From positions 1 to 64,000 of the forward strand of contig CAMCTY010000002.1 in assembly GCA_945878725.1 (NCBI GenBank): DNA of 64,000 nt. Direction: 5' to 3'. The notes under the pieces were generated by a model. The model was not told the origin of the DNA. It saw nothing but the letters and a program-made list of their open reading frames with translations, and ran no database searches. This stretch comes from Bifidobacterium breve. Lineage in GTDB: Bacteria > Actinomycetota > Acidimicrobiia > Acidimicrobiales > Acidimicrobilacustridaceae. This document shows, one piece after another, positions 19,319 through 28,591 of the stretch (position 1 is the first letter of the stretch; every line of letters begins with the position of its first letter). The translations under genes and the position numbers were made by a program.

Positions 19319-19999
19319 CTAGGGCGAAGGCCGAGGCAGCGAACCGATCGAACTGATCGAACCTGCGAGGTGCACCACCGGCGTTCCGACTCCGGCCTTT
19401 CGCCATGAGCCCGACGCGGGATCGTCAAGGACGATCGCCGTTCGTTCGGGCAGTTCGACGACGAACACATCTTTTGATGCAAGGTCGATCGTGCGCCGCA
19501 CCTTGTCCGGAGACCACTGGTCGGAGCGGGCTACGACAGCGACACCAGAAAGCAAACCCAATCCGATTGTGAACGCACCGCCGCGCGTATCGACCATCGG
19601 ATCACAGATGACATCGGCGCCAGCGCCACTTCCGATGAGCGCTGCGCCATCAGCCCAGGCCGCGGTCAGCGCATCGAGGAACGGCGTTCCGGCCAGAACC
19701 GACCGCATGTGCATCGGCGAGACACCAGTGAGATAGATCAGTTTTGCCGAAGCGATCGCATCGATGTTCTCCGACCGAAGGGCATCCGGCCGTGTGTAGA
19801 CAGGAACTTCCCGCGTCGCCACACCAAGTGATGCAAACCAGTCGGTGGCTTGCGCCACATTCTTCGCTGGGTTCTCGTAGGCCCAACCTGTAGCCAGAAT
19901 CGCCACTTCGGTCGCGCCCACCGCCGCCAGCACCTCGGCGTCGAAATCACACCCGTCGGCGAATTCGCCACCGCCAACCAACACCAATGGTCCGGTCAT
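19319..19999 (-). CDS. Peptidase S51/cyanophycinase-like protein (nucleophile apparently lost)
   Basis: This 226-residue protein begins MTGPLVLVGGGEF and has the class-I glutaminase-like fold pattern of S51 peptidases (ATEVAILATG; IYLTGVSPMHMRSVL). At the nucleophile elbow, where active enzymes have GTSAGA, it reads GSGAGADVI, so the expected Ser is Gly. It may bind rather than cleave acidic dipeptides or polymers. Its ATG overlaps the stop of the upstream methyltransferase-like gene by 4 bp, so the two are translationally coupled. Confidence 0.7.
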   Translation of the reverse strand: MTGPLVLVGGGEFADGCDFDAEVLAAVGATEVAILATGWAYENPAKNVAQATDWFASLGVATREVPVYTRPDALRSENIDAIASAKLIYLTGVSPMHMRSVLAGTPFLDALTAAWADGAALIGSGAGADVICDPMVDTRGGAFTIGLGLLSGVAVVARSDQWSPDKVRRTIDLASKDVFVVELPERTAIVLDDPASGSWRKAGVGTPVVHLAGSISSIGSLPRPSP

Positions 20000-20559
20000 T
20001 TTGTTGCCTCCGTCGGTCTACTTTGCGAATTGTCATTTCTGGTTTCGTCTACATCCAGGTGCGGAACATTCTGCGGTTTGCGGACGATCGCCCGAATGCT
20101 CACCGCATGTCGCAGGGGATAGATCCGGGTGGGTATTGAGAAACGTTCGATCGTGTCGATGAGAAACCCTCCCGACCTGACAACTGCGGCAACGTCACGC
20201 CCGAGGTGGAATCCGCGCACCGACCGTGTTCTCGACCATGCCGAGGTTGCGATCGCCGCCAGAAGATTGGGAGGGTCGATGGTCTCAACGATCAACGCGC
20301 AGCCCTCGGGCCGAAGCAACCGCTCGATCCCTCGGATGGCGGCTGCGAGATCAGGGAAGCGAATCAATTGGCCGACGGAGACGATCGCATCGAACCGAGC
20401 CGCCACGTCCGCGTCAGCCATTGCCTCAAGGAGAATCGCACGAGCGTCCGGATCATCTAGGTCGAGGACCTCGCCGCCGGAACCCGCCACCAGCTGTCCG
20501 TGACGACGGGCAAATTCGTTTTCGACCCTGACGGGAAACCGACGGGTCCTGTTGGTCAT
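19996..20559 (-). CDS. SAM-dependent methyltransferase-like protein
   Basis: A 187-residue protein from the ATG at 20559. It shows the later strands of a class I methyltransferase fold: EVLDLDDPDAR, then FDAIVSVGQLIRFPDL and IERLLRPEGCALIVETI. The usual glycine-rich SAM loop is weak (VAGSGGEVLDLD, with little sequence ahead of it), so it may be a shortened member. It overlaps the S51-like gene by 4 bp. Substrate is unknown. Confidence 0.6.
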   Translation of the reverse strand: MTNRTRRFPVRVENEFARRHGQLVAGSGGEVLDLDDPDARAILLEAMADADVAARFDAIVSVGQLIRFPDLAAAIRGIERLLRPEGCALIVETIDPPNLLAAIATSAWSRTRSVRGFHLGRDVAAVVRSGGFLIDTIERFSIPTRIYPLRHAVSIRAIVRKPQNVPHLDVDETRNDNSQSRPTEATK

Positions 20560-20733
20560 CGAGGGCGCCGGAAAAACCACATTCCCACGCTACCTAAGGA
20601 GACCGGAGGCGCTGACCGACGGATGAGACCATCGCCATATGGCGATCCGGTGGAATCTGGAACCTACCCGGCGGTAACCTCACGTCTCCCTGCCCGACCC
20701 GATTGCGTGTCGGCACATTTGAGAGGTCGCACC

Positions 20734-21588
20734 ATGGCAATTTCACGAATCGGTATCGTCGGCTCCGGGATCATGGGTTCCGGCATCGCAGAGGTCGCCG
20801 CCACAACCGGGCACGAGGTTGTCCTCCGCTCCCGTTCGCTCGAAAGCGCGCAGGCGATGGTGGCCGGACTCGAGAAGTCGCTCGCCCGTCAGGTCGAGAA
20901 GGGTCGCCGCGAGCAAGCTGCTGCCGACGCCGCCCTCGCTCGTGTGACCGCCACCGCCGATCTCGCCGATCTCGCCGGCTGTGATCTCGTTCTCGAATCT
21001 GTGGTCGAGGATCTCGACATCAAGCTCGCCCTCTTCCGCGAACTCGATGCGATCTGCGGACCGGACACCATCATCGCTACCAACACGTCAACCCTTCCCG
21101 TTGTCGAGATGGCCATGGTTACGAACCGACCGGGCAAGGTCTGCGGCGTCCACTTCTTCAATCCGGCGCCGGCCATGAGCCTCGTCGAGATCATTCGCCC
21201 GATCACCGCCGACGAGGAAACCATCGCATCGGTGAAGGCATTTGCGGAAGCCTGCGGAAAGCAGGCCGTCGAAGTCGCCGATCGTGCCGGCTTCATCGTG
21301 AACGCGTTGCTGTTCCCGTATCTCAACAACGCCGTTCGTCTTCTTGAGAACGGCGTGGCCAGCCGCGACGACATCGACACCGCCATGAAGGGCGGCTGCA
21401 ACTTCCCCATGGGGCCGCTTGCCCTGCTCGATCTCGTCGGTCTCGACACGTCCGTCTCGATTCTCGACGCGTTGTACGACGAGTTCCGCGATCCGAACTT
21501 CGCTCCGGTGCCGCGTCTGCGACGCATGGTCACCGCCGGACACCTCGGCCGGAAATCCGGCCAGGGCTTCTTCGACTACCGGAAGTAA
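20734..21588 (+). CDS. 3-hydroxybutyryl-CoA dehydrogenase
   Basis: The 284-residue protein starts MAISRIGIVGSGIMGSGIAE, an NAD-binding GxGxxG loop. It has GVHFFNPAPAM, which contains the catalytic His region, and the C-terminal GRKSGQGFFDYRK typical of Hbd/PaaH-type enzymes. It oxidises (S)-3-hydroxybutyryl-CoA, or works in reverse to make it from acetoacetyl-CoA. In this window it can link the thiolase product to crotonyl-CoA for Ccr. aat follows after 8 bp. Confidence 0.93.
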   Translation: MAISRIGIVGSGIMGSGIAEVAATTGHEVVLRSRSLESAQAMVAGLEKSLARQVEKGRREQAAADAALARVTATADLADLAGCDLVLESVVEDLDIKLALFRELDAICGPDTIIATNTSTLPVVEMAMVTNRPGKVCGVHFFNPAPAMSLVEIIRPITADEETIASVKAFAEACGKQAVEVADRAGFIVNALLFPYLNNAVRLLENGVASRDDIDTAMKGGCNFPMGPLALLDLVGLDTSVSILDALYDEFRDPNFAPVPRLRRMVTAGHLGRKSGQGFFDYRK

Positions 21589-21596
21589 GTCGGTAC

Positions 21597-22286
21597 TTGC
21601 CGGACGTACCGATCGAGCCAGAGCCCACCGACTGGGAACTGCCGCATCCTGCCAGTGCCGACGAAAACGGTCTGGTCGGCGTCGGCGCCGATCTCCTTCC
21701 CGGGACGCTGCTTCTCGCGTACCGATCTGGCCTTTTCCCGATGCCGTTGTCGGGTCACAGTCCGATTGGTTGGTGGTCGCCCGATCCGCGCGGCGTAATC
21801 CGGCTCGATCGTTTACGTCTTACGCGCTCACTGCGGCGATCGCTGAGCCGCTACGAGGTGCGGATCGATACCGCGTTCGAACAAGTCATGAGCGAGTGCG
21901 CCAGCCCGGATCGAGACGGCGGTTGGATCACCGACGAGATTCACGAGGCGTATACCGAACTCCATCGACTCGGCTGGGCCCACAGCGTTGAGGCCTGGAA
22001 TATCGAGTCCGGCGAACTTGTCGGTGGCCTCTATGGCGTCAACATCAACGGACTCTTCGCAGGGGAGTCCATGTTCCACCGGGAGCCTGATGCATCGAAG
22101 GTCGCCCTCGTCGGACTGGTCGGGGAATTGCAGCGGATCGGGGCCGTACTGCTTGACATCCAGTGGCTCACGCCTCATCTCGAGACACTCGGCGCCGAGG
22201 AGATCCCGCGGCGGGACTACCTACAGAATCTGGAAATTGCGCTCTCCACAGGCGTCAAAACCTTTGGGGAATCGGTGTCATCGTGA
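21597..22286 (+). CDS. aat: Leucyl/phenylalanyl-tRNA-protein transferase
   Basis: The 229-residue protein has the family signatures GLVGVGADL, YRSGLFPM, WWSPDPRGV, ITDEIHEAYTELHRLGWAHS and the catalytic-core run LYGVNINGLFAGESMFHRE. It transfers Leu or Phe from tRNA to N-terminal Arg/Lys of proteins destined for ClpS/ClpAP. The start is TTG at 21597; no ATG or GTG fits before the first conserved block. It is part of a plus-strand run hbd-aat-ecm. Confidence 0.95.
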   Translation: MPDVPIEPEPTDWELPHPASADENGLVGVGADLLPGTLLLAYRSGLFPMPLSGHSPIGWWSPDPRGVIRLDRLRLTRSLRRSLSRYEVRIDTAFEQVMSECASPDRDGGWITDEIHEAYTELHRLGWAHSVEAWNIESGELVGGLYGVNINGLFAGESMFHREPDASKVALVGLVGELQRIGAVLLDIQWLTPHLETLGAEEIPRRDYLQNLEIALSTGVKTFGESVSS

Positions 22287-22319
22287 CAGCGGATGCCCAA
22301 GTGAGGAACGATTAGAGAC

Positions 22320-24299
22320 ATGAACGCAGCCGGCGAACAAAGCGAAGCACCCCGCGAGCGCGATCGACCATGGATGATGCGCACCTACTCGGGTCATTCA
22401 ACGGCAAAAGCCTCGAACGTCCTTTACCGAACAAACCTCGCCAAGGGGCAAACAGGACTGTCAATCGCGTTCGACCTCCCGACACAGACCGGATACGACT
22501 CCGACGATCCGCGTGCCCGCGGCGAAGTGGGCAAAGTTGGCGTCCCCGTCGCAAACATCGGCCACATGCACCAGCTGCTTGAAGGCATCGAAGTCGCCGG
22601 CATGAACACATCGATGACGATCAACGCGACCGCAGCGTGGCTTCTTGCTCTCTATGTCGCGCACGCCGAGGACAAAGGCGTCGCTACCGCCGAACTGCGG
22701 GGCACCACGCAGAACGACATCGTGAAGGAGTACCTGTCGCGCGGCACGTACATCTTCCCTCCAGAACCTTCGCGGCGATTGATCGTCGACATGGTCGCCT
22801 GGTGTTCCGAGAACATTCCGGCATGGAATCCAATGAACGTGTGCAGCTATCACCTTCAAGAAGCCGGCGCGACTCCCGTTCAGGAAATTGCGTACTCGCT
22901 CGCAACAGCAATTGACGTTCTCGACGCAGTTCGCGATTCCGGTCAAGTCCCCGCCGAACGCATGCCTGCTGTCGCTGCATCCATCTCGTTCTTCGTGAAC
23001 TCCGGAATCCGGTTCGTCGAAGAAGTGTGCAAGATGCGAGCGTTCACCCGACTTTGGGATGAGATCACGCTTGAGCGTTACGGCATCACCGATCCGAAGG
23101 CGCGTCGCTTCCGCTATGGCGTTCAGGTCAACTCACTCGGACTCACCGAAGCGCAACCTGAGAACAATGTCCAACGCATCGTTCTCGAGATGCTCGGTGT
23201 GACGCTCTCCAAAGATGCACGGACTCGTTCCCTGCAGCTTCCCGCATGGAACGAGGCCCTTGGGCTTCCGCGTCCGTGGGATCAGCAATGGTCGCTGCGC
23301 ATGCAGCAAGTACTCGCCTACGAAAGCGATCTGCTCGATTACGACGACATCTTTGCCGGATCGCATGTCATCGAAGGTCTGACTGACGAGATCGCGACTG
23401 CCGCCCGGGCCGAACTCGACGATGTGCTCGCCCACGGCGGAGCCTTCGCCGCAATCGAAGAACTCAAGGGTCGCCTCGTCTCGTCCAACACCGAACGAGT
23501 GCGCAGGATTGAATCCGGCGAACAAGTTGTCGTCGGCGTGAACCGATTCACCGAATCGGCAGATTCGCCGCTGGCCGGCGACGAGAACATCCTTCGCGTG
23601 GATCCGGCGCTCGAAGCTGAAACCCTCGCCGAGCTCGACGCGTGGCGAGCCTCCCGCGACAACGATGCCGTCGAATCCGCTCTTGTGGAGTTGCGACGTG
23701 TCGCCGGCTCCGGAGAAAACGTCATGCCCGCCACGATTGCGCTCGCCCATGCAGGTGGCACAACCGGCGAATGGGCCAACGCCTTGCGCGAATCATTTGG
23801 TGAATACCGAGCGCCAACCGGCGTCGGAGCAGCTATCGGAGTTGGAACCTTGCCCGAAGATCTGCGCGCTGTCGCCGCCCGCGTGAAATCGCTTCCCGGC
23901 GGACCGCCGCGCCTGCTCGTGGGCAAACCCGGTCTGGACGGACATTCAAATGGCGCCGAACAGATCGCGGTCGCCGCTCGCGATTCCGGCATGGAAGTCA
24001 TCTACCAAGGCATCCGGCTCACGCCCGAACAGATCGCGGCGGTTGCGCGCGACGAGGACGTCGATGTTGTCGGACTCTCGATTTTGTCGGGCAGCCATCT
24101 CGAACTCGTGCCCGATGTCGTCGACCGTCTGCGGGCCGAGGGAGTCACCTGTCCGGTCATCGTCGGCGGAATCATCCCCGAGGATGACCGACCCCGCCTT
24201 CTGGCCGCCGGTGTCGCTCGGGTCTACACGCCCAAAGATTTTGAAATCGGCCGAATCATGGCCGACATTGTCGACCTCGTCATCGCCACTCGCGCATAA
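22320..24299 (+). CDS. ecm: Ethylmalonyl-CoA mutase (MeaA-type B12 mutase)
   Basis: This 659-residue single-chain enzyme has a mutase barrel (about 15-510; RTYSGHSTAKASN, GLSIAFDLPTQTGYDSD, NVCSYHLQEAGATP) followed by the cobalamin domain. The B12 motif D540-x-H542-x-x-G545 is intact, followed by GLSILSG and VGGIIPEDD. The stretch HSNGAEQI and YQGIRLTPEQI matches MeaA/Ecm rather than methylmalonyl-CoA mutase, which has HDRGAKVI at this point. It converts (2R)-ethylmalonyl-CoA to methylsuccinyl-CoA. It is convergent with the CoA-transferase gene, with 26 bp between stops. Confidence 0.88.
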   Translation: MNAAGEQSEAPRERDRPWMMRTYSGHSTAKASNVLYRTNLAKGQTGLSIAFDLPTQTGYDSDDPRARGEVGKVGVPVANIGHMHQLLEGIEVAGMNTSMTINATAAWLLALYVAHAEDKGVATAELRGTTQNDIVKEYLSRGTYIFPPEPSRRLIVDMVAWCSENIPAWNPMNVCSYHLQEAGATPVQEIAYSLATAIDVLDAVRDSGQVPAERMPAVAASISFFVNSGIRFVEEVCKMRAFTRLWDEITLERYGITDPKARRFRYGVQVNSLGLTEAQPENNVQRIVLEMLGVTLSKDARTRSLQLPAWNEALGLPRPWDQQWSLRMQQVLAYESDLLDYDDIFAGSHVIEGLTDEIATAARAELDDVLAHGGAFAAIEELKGRLVSSNTERVRRIESGEQVVVGVNRFTESADSPLAGDENILRVDPALEAETLAELDAWRASRDNDAVESALVELRRVAGSGENVMPATIALAHAGGTTGEWANALRESFGEYRAPTGVGAAIGVGTLPEDLRAVAARVKSLPGGPPRLLVGKPGLDGHSNGAEQIAVAARDSGMEVIYQGIRLTPEQIAAVARDEDVDVVGLSILSGSHLELVPDVVDRLRAEGVTCPVIVGGIIPEDDRPRLLAAGVARVYTPKDFEIGRIMADIVDLVIATRA

Positions 24300-24325
24300 C
24301 TCCGTCGGCTCAAGCTTTTGTGGGC

Positions 24326-25477
24326 CTAACGGGAATCGCGGGCCTGCTGCTCGAGAATCTCAAGTTCGTCGAGGATTTCCTGAGTGTCCGCACCGAGACC
24401 GCGGGCGGCGAACCGCACGCCGCCCGGAGTCTGCGACAACCGCGCAATCACGTTCTGCATAGCAACGCCATCGACATCGATGATCGCCGAGCGTTCAGCC
24501 AGATGCGGATCAGCCGCGACATCGGCCATGGAGTACACCGCGGCCGCCGCCACCTCCGCCCGTTCGGCCTCGGCCAGAACTTCATCGAGCGTTCGCTGAG
24601 CTACCCAGTCACCAACAAGAACGTCGATTAGTTCCCGATTCGCAACCCGGGCATCGAACCCCGCAAAACGCGGATCGTCGGGATAACCAACCAGTGCCAT
24701 CAGTCGCTGCGCGACGCTTTCGGCCGTTGTCGAAATCGCGATCCACTTTCCGTCGATGCAGCGATAGGTGTTTCTCGGTACCGAGTACGGAATGCCTGAT
24801 CCGAGTCGAGGCTGCTCGTAACCGGTCAGGGCAAATGCCGAGACGAGCGGACCCATCAGATGCAACATCGACTCGAGCAGATTGACATCAACCACCTGCC
24901 CGATGCCCGAGTGCACAGCAACCATTGTCGCGAATGCCGCAACGACGGCCGTGGCCTCATCGGTCAGTGCAATGGGAGGCAACAACGGGGCGCCGTCGGG
25001 TTCACCGTTCACGTTCGCGAATCCCGACATGGCTTCAGCCAACGTGGCGAAACCAGGCCGAGCAGCGTAGGGGCCGGTCTGCCCGAATCCGGTAACCCTT
25101 GTGATCACCAATTTCGGATTCGAGGCGATGAGTTCGTCGGGTTCCAGACCCAGCGCTTCGAGTTTTCCGGGCCTGAAGTTTTCGACGAGAACATCGGCGG
25201 TGTCGATCAGTCGACGCAGGATCTCGAGACCTGATTCGGTTTTGAGATCCAACACGATGCTTCGCTTGCCGCGCCCCGCGAGTTTCCAAAACAAAGAGAC
25301 GTCGTCGGAAGGATCCCGCCATCCCATCGATCGAGCCGTGTCGCCCGAACCAGGACGTTCCACCTTGATGACGTCGGCACCGAAATCGGCCAACTGCCGT
25401 GCGCATCCAGGCCCAGCGAGAACAGTCGAGATGTCAATGACCCGCAGGTCAGCCAGCGGCGTTGGGGCCGAGGCCAT
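24326..25477 (-). CDS. CaiB/BaiF family (type III) CoA-transferase
   Basis: The 383-residue protein has the family start LADLRVIDISTVLAGPGCARQ, GADVIKVE, GRGKRSIVLDL, and ADVLVENFRPG. VDVNLLES sits in the active-site helix, where many members carry Asp and this one carries Glu. It would move CoA between acids or isomerise acyl-CoAs, as in racemase-like members. Its start is 17 bp after the epsilon-like carboxylase subunit, so it is probably co-transcribed with the carboxylase genes. The substrate could be a C4/C5 acid of the same pathway; this is inferred from position only. Confidence 0.85.
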   Translation of the reverse strand: MASAPTPLADLRVIDISTVLAGPGCARQLADFGADVIKVERPGSGDTARSMGWRDPSDDVSLFWKLAGRGKRSIVLDLKTESGLEILRRLIDTADVLVENFRPGKLEALGLEPDELIASNPKLVITRVTGFGQTGPYAARPGFATLAEAMSGFANVNGEPDGAPLLPPIALTDEATAVVAAFATMVAVHSGIGQVVDVNLLESMLHLMGPLVSAFALTGYEQPRLGSGIPYSVPRNTYRCIDGKWIAISTTAESVAQRLMALVGYPDDPRFAGFDARVANRELIDVLVGDWVAQRTLDEVLAEAERAEVAAAAVYSMADVAADPHLAERSAIIDVDGVAMQNVIARLSQTPGGVRFAARGLGADTQEILDELEILEQQARDSR

Positions 25478-25494
25478 GAGAGGTGGCTCTGGTC

Positions 25495-25686
25495 TCAGGG
25501 ACGCGAGCGTCGGGTCGGCACTGGGCGAGACCACCAGCGCCCCGAGAAGCGCCAGCGCGACTCGGGGGTGGGCTCGGCAAGCAGTACTGCCCGCGGTCGC
25601 GTGACCTCGATGGCTGCCGCGATAGCGACAGCTTCCTCGAGCGTCGGTTCCGGCGTGACAAGCACCCTCGGTGCCGCTTCGCTCAC
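25495..25686 (-). CDS. Acyl-CoA carboxylase epsilon-like subunit
   Basis: A 63-residue protein whose ATG overlaps the carboxyltransferase stop by 4 bp. It has a short beta-strand [20 protein letters not shown], then a proline-rich linker and [10 protein letters not shown]. Tryptophan- and arginine-rich tails of this kind are seen in the epsilon subunits that stabilise actinobacterial AccA/AccD complexes. Identification rests on length, position and the W/R motif. Without a profile search it remains a strong guess. Confidence 0.65.
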   Translation of the reverse strand: MSEAAPRVLVTPEPTLEEAVAIAAAIEVTRPRAVLLAEPTPESRWRFSGRWWSRPVPTRRSRP

Positions 25687-27239
25687 AGCGGGATGTTTCC
25701 GTGCTTGCGGTGCGGCAGCTCTTCGCGCTTCGACTTCAGCATCTCAAGACCGGCGATGACCTTGATACGGGTCTCGGCGGGATCGATGACATCGTCGATG
25801 AAACCGCGCTCGGCCGCGACATAAGGGTTGGCGAAACGTTCGGTGTAGTCGTCGATGAGTTCGGCGCGACGCGCAACCGGATCGGCGGCATTCTGAAGTT
25901 CACGCTTGTAAAGGATCTCGACTGCACCCTGCGGACCCATGACGGCGAGTTCGGCCGAAGGCCAAGCGAACGCAAGATCGGCACCGATCGACTTGGAGTT
26001 CATAACAACGTAGGCGCCGCCGTAGGCCTTACGCGTGATGATCTGAATACGAGGAACCGTCGCTTCACAGAAGGCGTAGAGCAACTTGGCGCCATGACGG
26101 ATGATGCCGCCGTATTCCTGATCAACGCCAGGAAGGAAACCGGGAACATCGACGAACGTCACGAGCGGGATGTTGAACGCATCGCACGTGCGCACGAAAC
26201 GAGCACCCTTTTCGGCCGACTCGATGTCGAGCACGCCGGCAAGAACCATCGGCTGGTTGCCCACGATGCCGACGGTGGCGCCATTCATTCGGGCGAAACC
26301 ACACACGATGGATCCGGCCCAGCGCGGGAAGTATTCGAAGAAGTCACCATCATCGACAACCGATGCAATGACCTTCTTCATGTCATACGGAATGTTGGGG
26401 CTTGCCGGCATGATCTCGACAAGTTCCGGGCAAAGACGCTGAGGATCATCGTCGGTCGGCATGAGCGGCGGCGTCTCAAGGTTGTTCGACGGCAGGAACG
26501 AGAACAGGTACTTGACGTCGTCGAGACAGGTCTTCTCATCGGGGGATACGAACGTGGCGACACCGGACTTACTGGCGTGGCTCTTGGCGCCACCCAGTTC
26601 TTCAAGCGTCACTTCTTCGCCGGTCACGGTCTTTACGACGTCAGGACCGGTGATGAACATGTGCGAGGTTTCGTCGACCATGAAGATGAAGTCGGTCATG
26701 GCCGGGCTGTAGACCGCACCACCGGCGCATGGGCCGAGGATGACAGAGATCTGCGGGGTAACGCCGGAAGCGAGAACATTGCGATGGAAGATGCCGCCGT
26801 AGCTGGCGAGCGACACGACACCTTCCTGGATGCGAGCGCCGGCACCATCGTTGAGGCCGATTAGCGGAGCGCCGACCGAGAGTGCGAGGTCCATGACCTT
26901 GTGAATCTTCTCGGCGAACACCTCGCCGAGAGCGCCACCGAACACGGTGAAGTCCTGCGAGAACACAAAGACCTTGCGGCCGTCGATCGTTCCCCAACCG
27001 GTGACAACACCGTCGGTGTAGGGGCGCTCTTCGATGCCACTCTCATGTGCACGATGGCGAGCCAGCATGTCGAGCTCATGGAACGACCCCTCGTCGAGCA
27101 GATAGTCGATCCGCTCGCGGGCGAGAAGTTTCCCCTTCGAGTGCTGGCGCTCGACAGAACGCTCCGAACCGGCGTGGAGGGCTTCTTCTTTGCGCCGAGC
27201 CAGATCGGCGAGGCGTTCAGTCATGGGATGTTCCGACAT
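25683..27239 (-). CDS. Acyl-CoA carboxylase carboxyltransferase (beta) subunit, propionyl-CoA carboxylase type
   Basis: This 518-residue protein has the two crotonase-like halves of acyl-CoA carboxyltransferases. They are visible in [43 protein letters not shown], and in the C-terminal half [17 protein letters not shown] and [11 protein letters not shown]. It moves CO2 from biotin to propionyl- or acetyl-CoA. The biotinylated alpha subunit is not in the window. It heads a minus-strand operon with the epsilon-like subunit and the CoA-transferase, and is divergent from tatA. Confidence 0.94.
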   Translation of the reverse strand: MSEHPMTERLADLARRKEEALHAGSERSVERQHSKGKLLARERIDYLLDEGSFHELDMLARHRAHESGIEERPYTDGVVTGWGTIDGRKVFVFSQDFTVFGGALGEVFAEKIHKVMDLALSVGAPLIGLNDGAGARIQEGVVSLASYGGIFHRNVLASGVTPQISVILGPCAGGAVYSPAMTDFIFMVDETSHMFITGPDVVKTVTGEEVTLEELGGAKSHASKSGVATFVSPDEKTCLDDVKYLFSFLPSNNLETPPLMPTDDDPQRLCPELVEIMPASPNIPYDMKKVIASVVDDGDFFEYFPRWAGSIVCGFARMNGATVGIVGNQPMVLAGVLDIESAEKGARFVRTCDAFNIPLVTFVDVPGFLPGVDQEYGGIIRHGAKLLYAFCEATVPRIQIITRKAYGGAYVVMNSKSIGADLAFAWPSAELAVMGPQGAVEILYKRELQNAADPVARRAELIDDYTERFANPYVAAERGFIDDVIDPAETRIKVIAGLEMLKSKREELPHRKHGNIPL

Positions 27240-27374
27240 GGGCCCAACTCTACCGATATGCCGAAGGGCAGCCGGAACGCCGGTGGCGAGCCTTGCCCGG
27301 ATCTTGGGCCTACCATTGGCAAATAAGTCCGCAGGCCTGCGGAATCGCTCTATCTACTTCAGGAGAACCCCGCC

Positions 27375-27551
27375 ATGAACGAATGGTTGATTGTCGGAAT
27401 CATTGTCGCCCTCATCTTCGGCGGATCCCAGCTCCCGAAGCTTGCCCGCTCCCTCGGCTCAGCGAAGGGCGAGTTCGAGAAGGGCCTCAAAGACGGCGAG
27501 GCCAAGTCCGGCAAGGCCGACGAGCCGAAGGCCGAATCCACCGAATCCTGA
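27375..27551 (+). CDS. tatA: Sec-independent translocase protein TatA/E
   Basis: This small gene encodes 58 residues. It starts MNEWLIVGIIVALIFGGSQL, with one transmembrane helix, followed by the amphipathic helix PKLARSLGSAKGEFEKG and a Lys/Glu-rich acidic tail. The F-G-x-x-x-L-P hinge is clear. AGGAG lies 9 nt before the ATG. It forms the pore-building part of the twin-arginine pathway; at least one likely Tat substrate lies 1.2 kb away. No tatC is in the window. Confidence 0.92.
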   Translation: MNEWLIVGIIVALIFGGSQLPKLARSLGSAKGEFEKGLKDGEAKSGKADEPKAESTES

Positions 27552-27596
27552 GCACCCAGCTCACCAGATCGTCGAACTGACCGGCCTCAGGGTCGG

Positions 27597-28475
27597 TCAG
27601 TTTCGCGTATGAGCCAACTTCTCGACCCGCTCGACGAGGCGGGGCGCATCAATCCGTTCCGCAAACGACGCCAGTGCATCGGTCGGTCCCGTCCAGAACA
27701 GCTCGTCGATGTTTTCCATCGTCGGCGCCGCATAGTCGATCGTGGCTACCCGTCGGAAAAGCATCGCCAGCTCGCGCTGGTCGGCGAGAGTTGCTGCGAG
27801 TTTCGCCGCGCCGCGCACAGTGACATCCCAATCAGCAGCATCGTCGGGGATGTTTTCGATATGGCCGTAGCGGGCCAGAACGGTTGACGCCGACTTTGCT
27901 CCCCACCCGGCTAGGCCGGGGAATCCGTCGGCGCTGTCGCCCATGAGTCCGAGGTAATCGGGAATGGATTCGGGGGGAACCCCGAACTTCTCGATCACGC
28001 CATCGTGATCGATCATGAGTCCCTTGCGGCGATCGAACTGCACGACGCGCGTTCCGACAACGCACTGCCCGAGATCTTTGTCTGGCGTACAGATGATGAC
28101 GCGCTCGACGCGCTCGTCAGCCGCCGCTATCACCGACGCCGCCCCCATTGCGTCGTCGGCCTCGTGTTCAACCATCCGGAACACCTTGAATCCGACCGCT
28201 TCGAGCACGTCCTCAAGCAGCCAGAACTGATCAAGCAACACCGGTTCGGTTCCCTCGCCAGTCTTGTAGCCGTCGTAGAGATCGTTGCGAAATGATTGGA
28301 CCACATGATCGGTTGCTATCCCGACATGAGTCGCGCCTTCCTTGAGTAATCCGAGCATCGACATGACCACACCGCGTGTCGCCGCCACCTCGAGCCCGTC
28401 GGAGTTAATGCGGGACGGCAGTGCGAAATGATGACGGAAGAGTTCGTAGGTTCCGTCGACCAGATGGATCTGCAT
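27597..28475 (-). CDS. 5'-3' exonuclease (PolI N-terminal/FEN-like)
   Basis: From the ATG at 28475 the 292-residue protein starts MQIHLVDGTYELFRHHF. It has the acidic metal site (EHEADDAMG; CTPDKDLGQ) of PIN-like 5' nucleases and the DNA-binding helix-hairpin-helix GLMGDSADGFPGLAGWGAKSA. It would remove RNA primers or flaps, like the N-terminal domain of DNA polymerase I. The longer frame upstream overlaps the divergent PqqD-like gene's promoter and was not used. Confidence 0.92.
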   Translation of the reverse strand: MQIHLVDGTYELFRHHFALPSRINSDGLEVAATRGVVMSMLGLLKEGATHVGIATDHVVQSFRNDLYDGYKTGEGTEPVLLDQFWLLEDVLEAVGFKVFRMVEHEADDAMGAASVIAAADERVERVIICTPDKDLGQCVVGTRVVQFDRRKGLMIDHDGVIEKFGVPPESIPDYLGLMGDSADGFPGLAGWGAKSASTVLARYGHIENIPDDAADWDVTVRGAAKLAATLADQRELAMLFRRVATIDYAAPTMENIDELFWTGPTDALASFAERIDAPRLVERVEKLAHTRN

Positions 28476-28591
28476 GTCCAAGCCTCCCACTTCGGCGACC
28501 GCCGGGCTGCCGGTCAGATCGACCAGAAACAGAATTTCTTGCCCACTCAGGGTTTCCATGCTGGACTCTGCGAAACCCAAGGAGCCTTTCA

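Noticed and set aside
24326-25477. Mesaconyl-CoA C1-C4 transferase
   Set aside because: It belongs to the right broad family, but nothing in the sequence identifies that activity.
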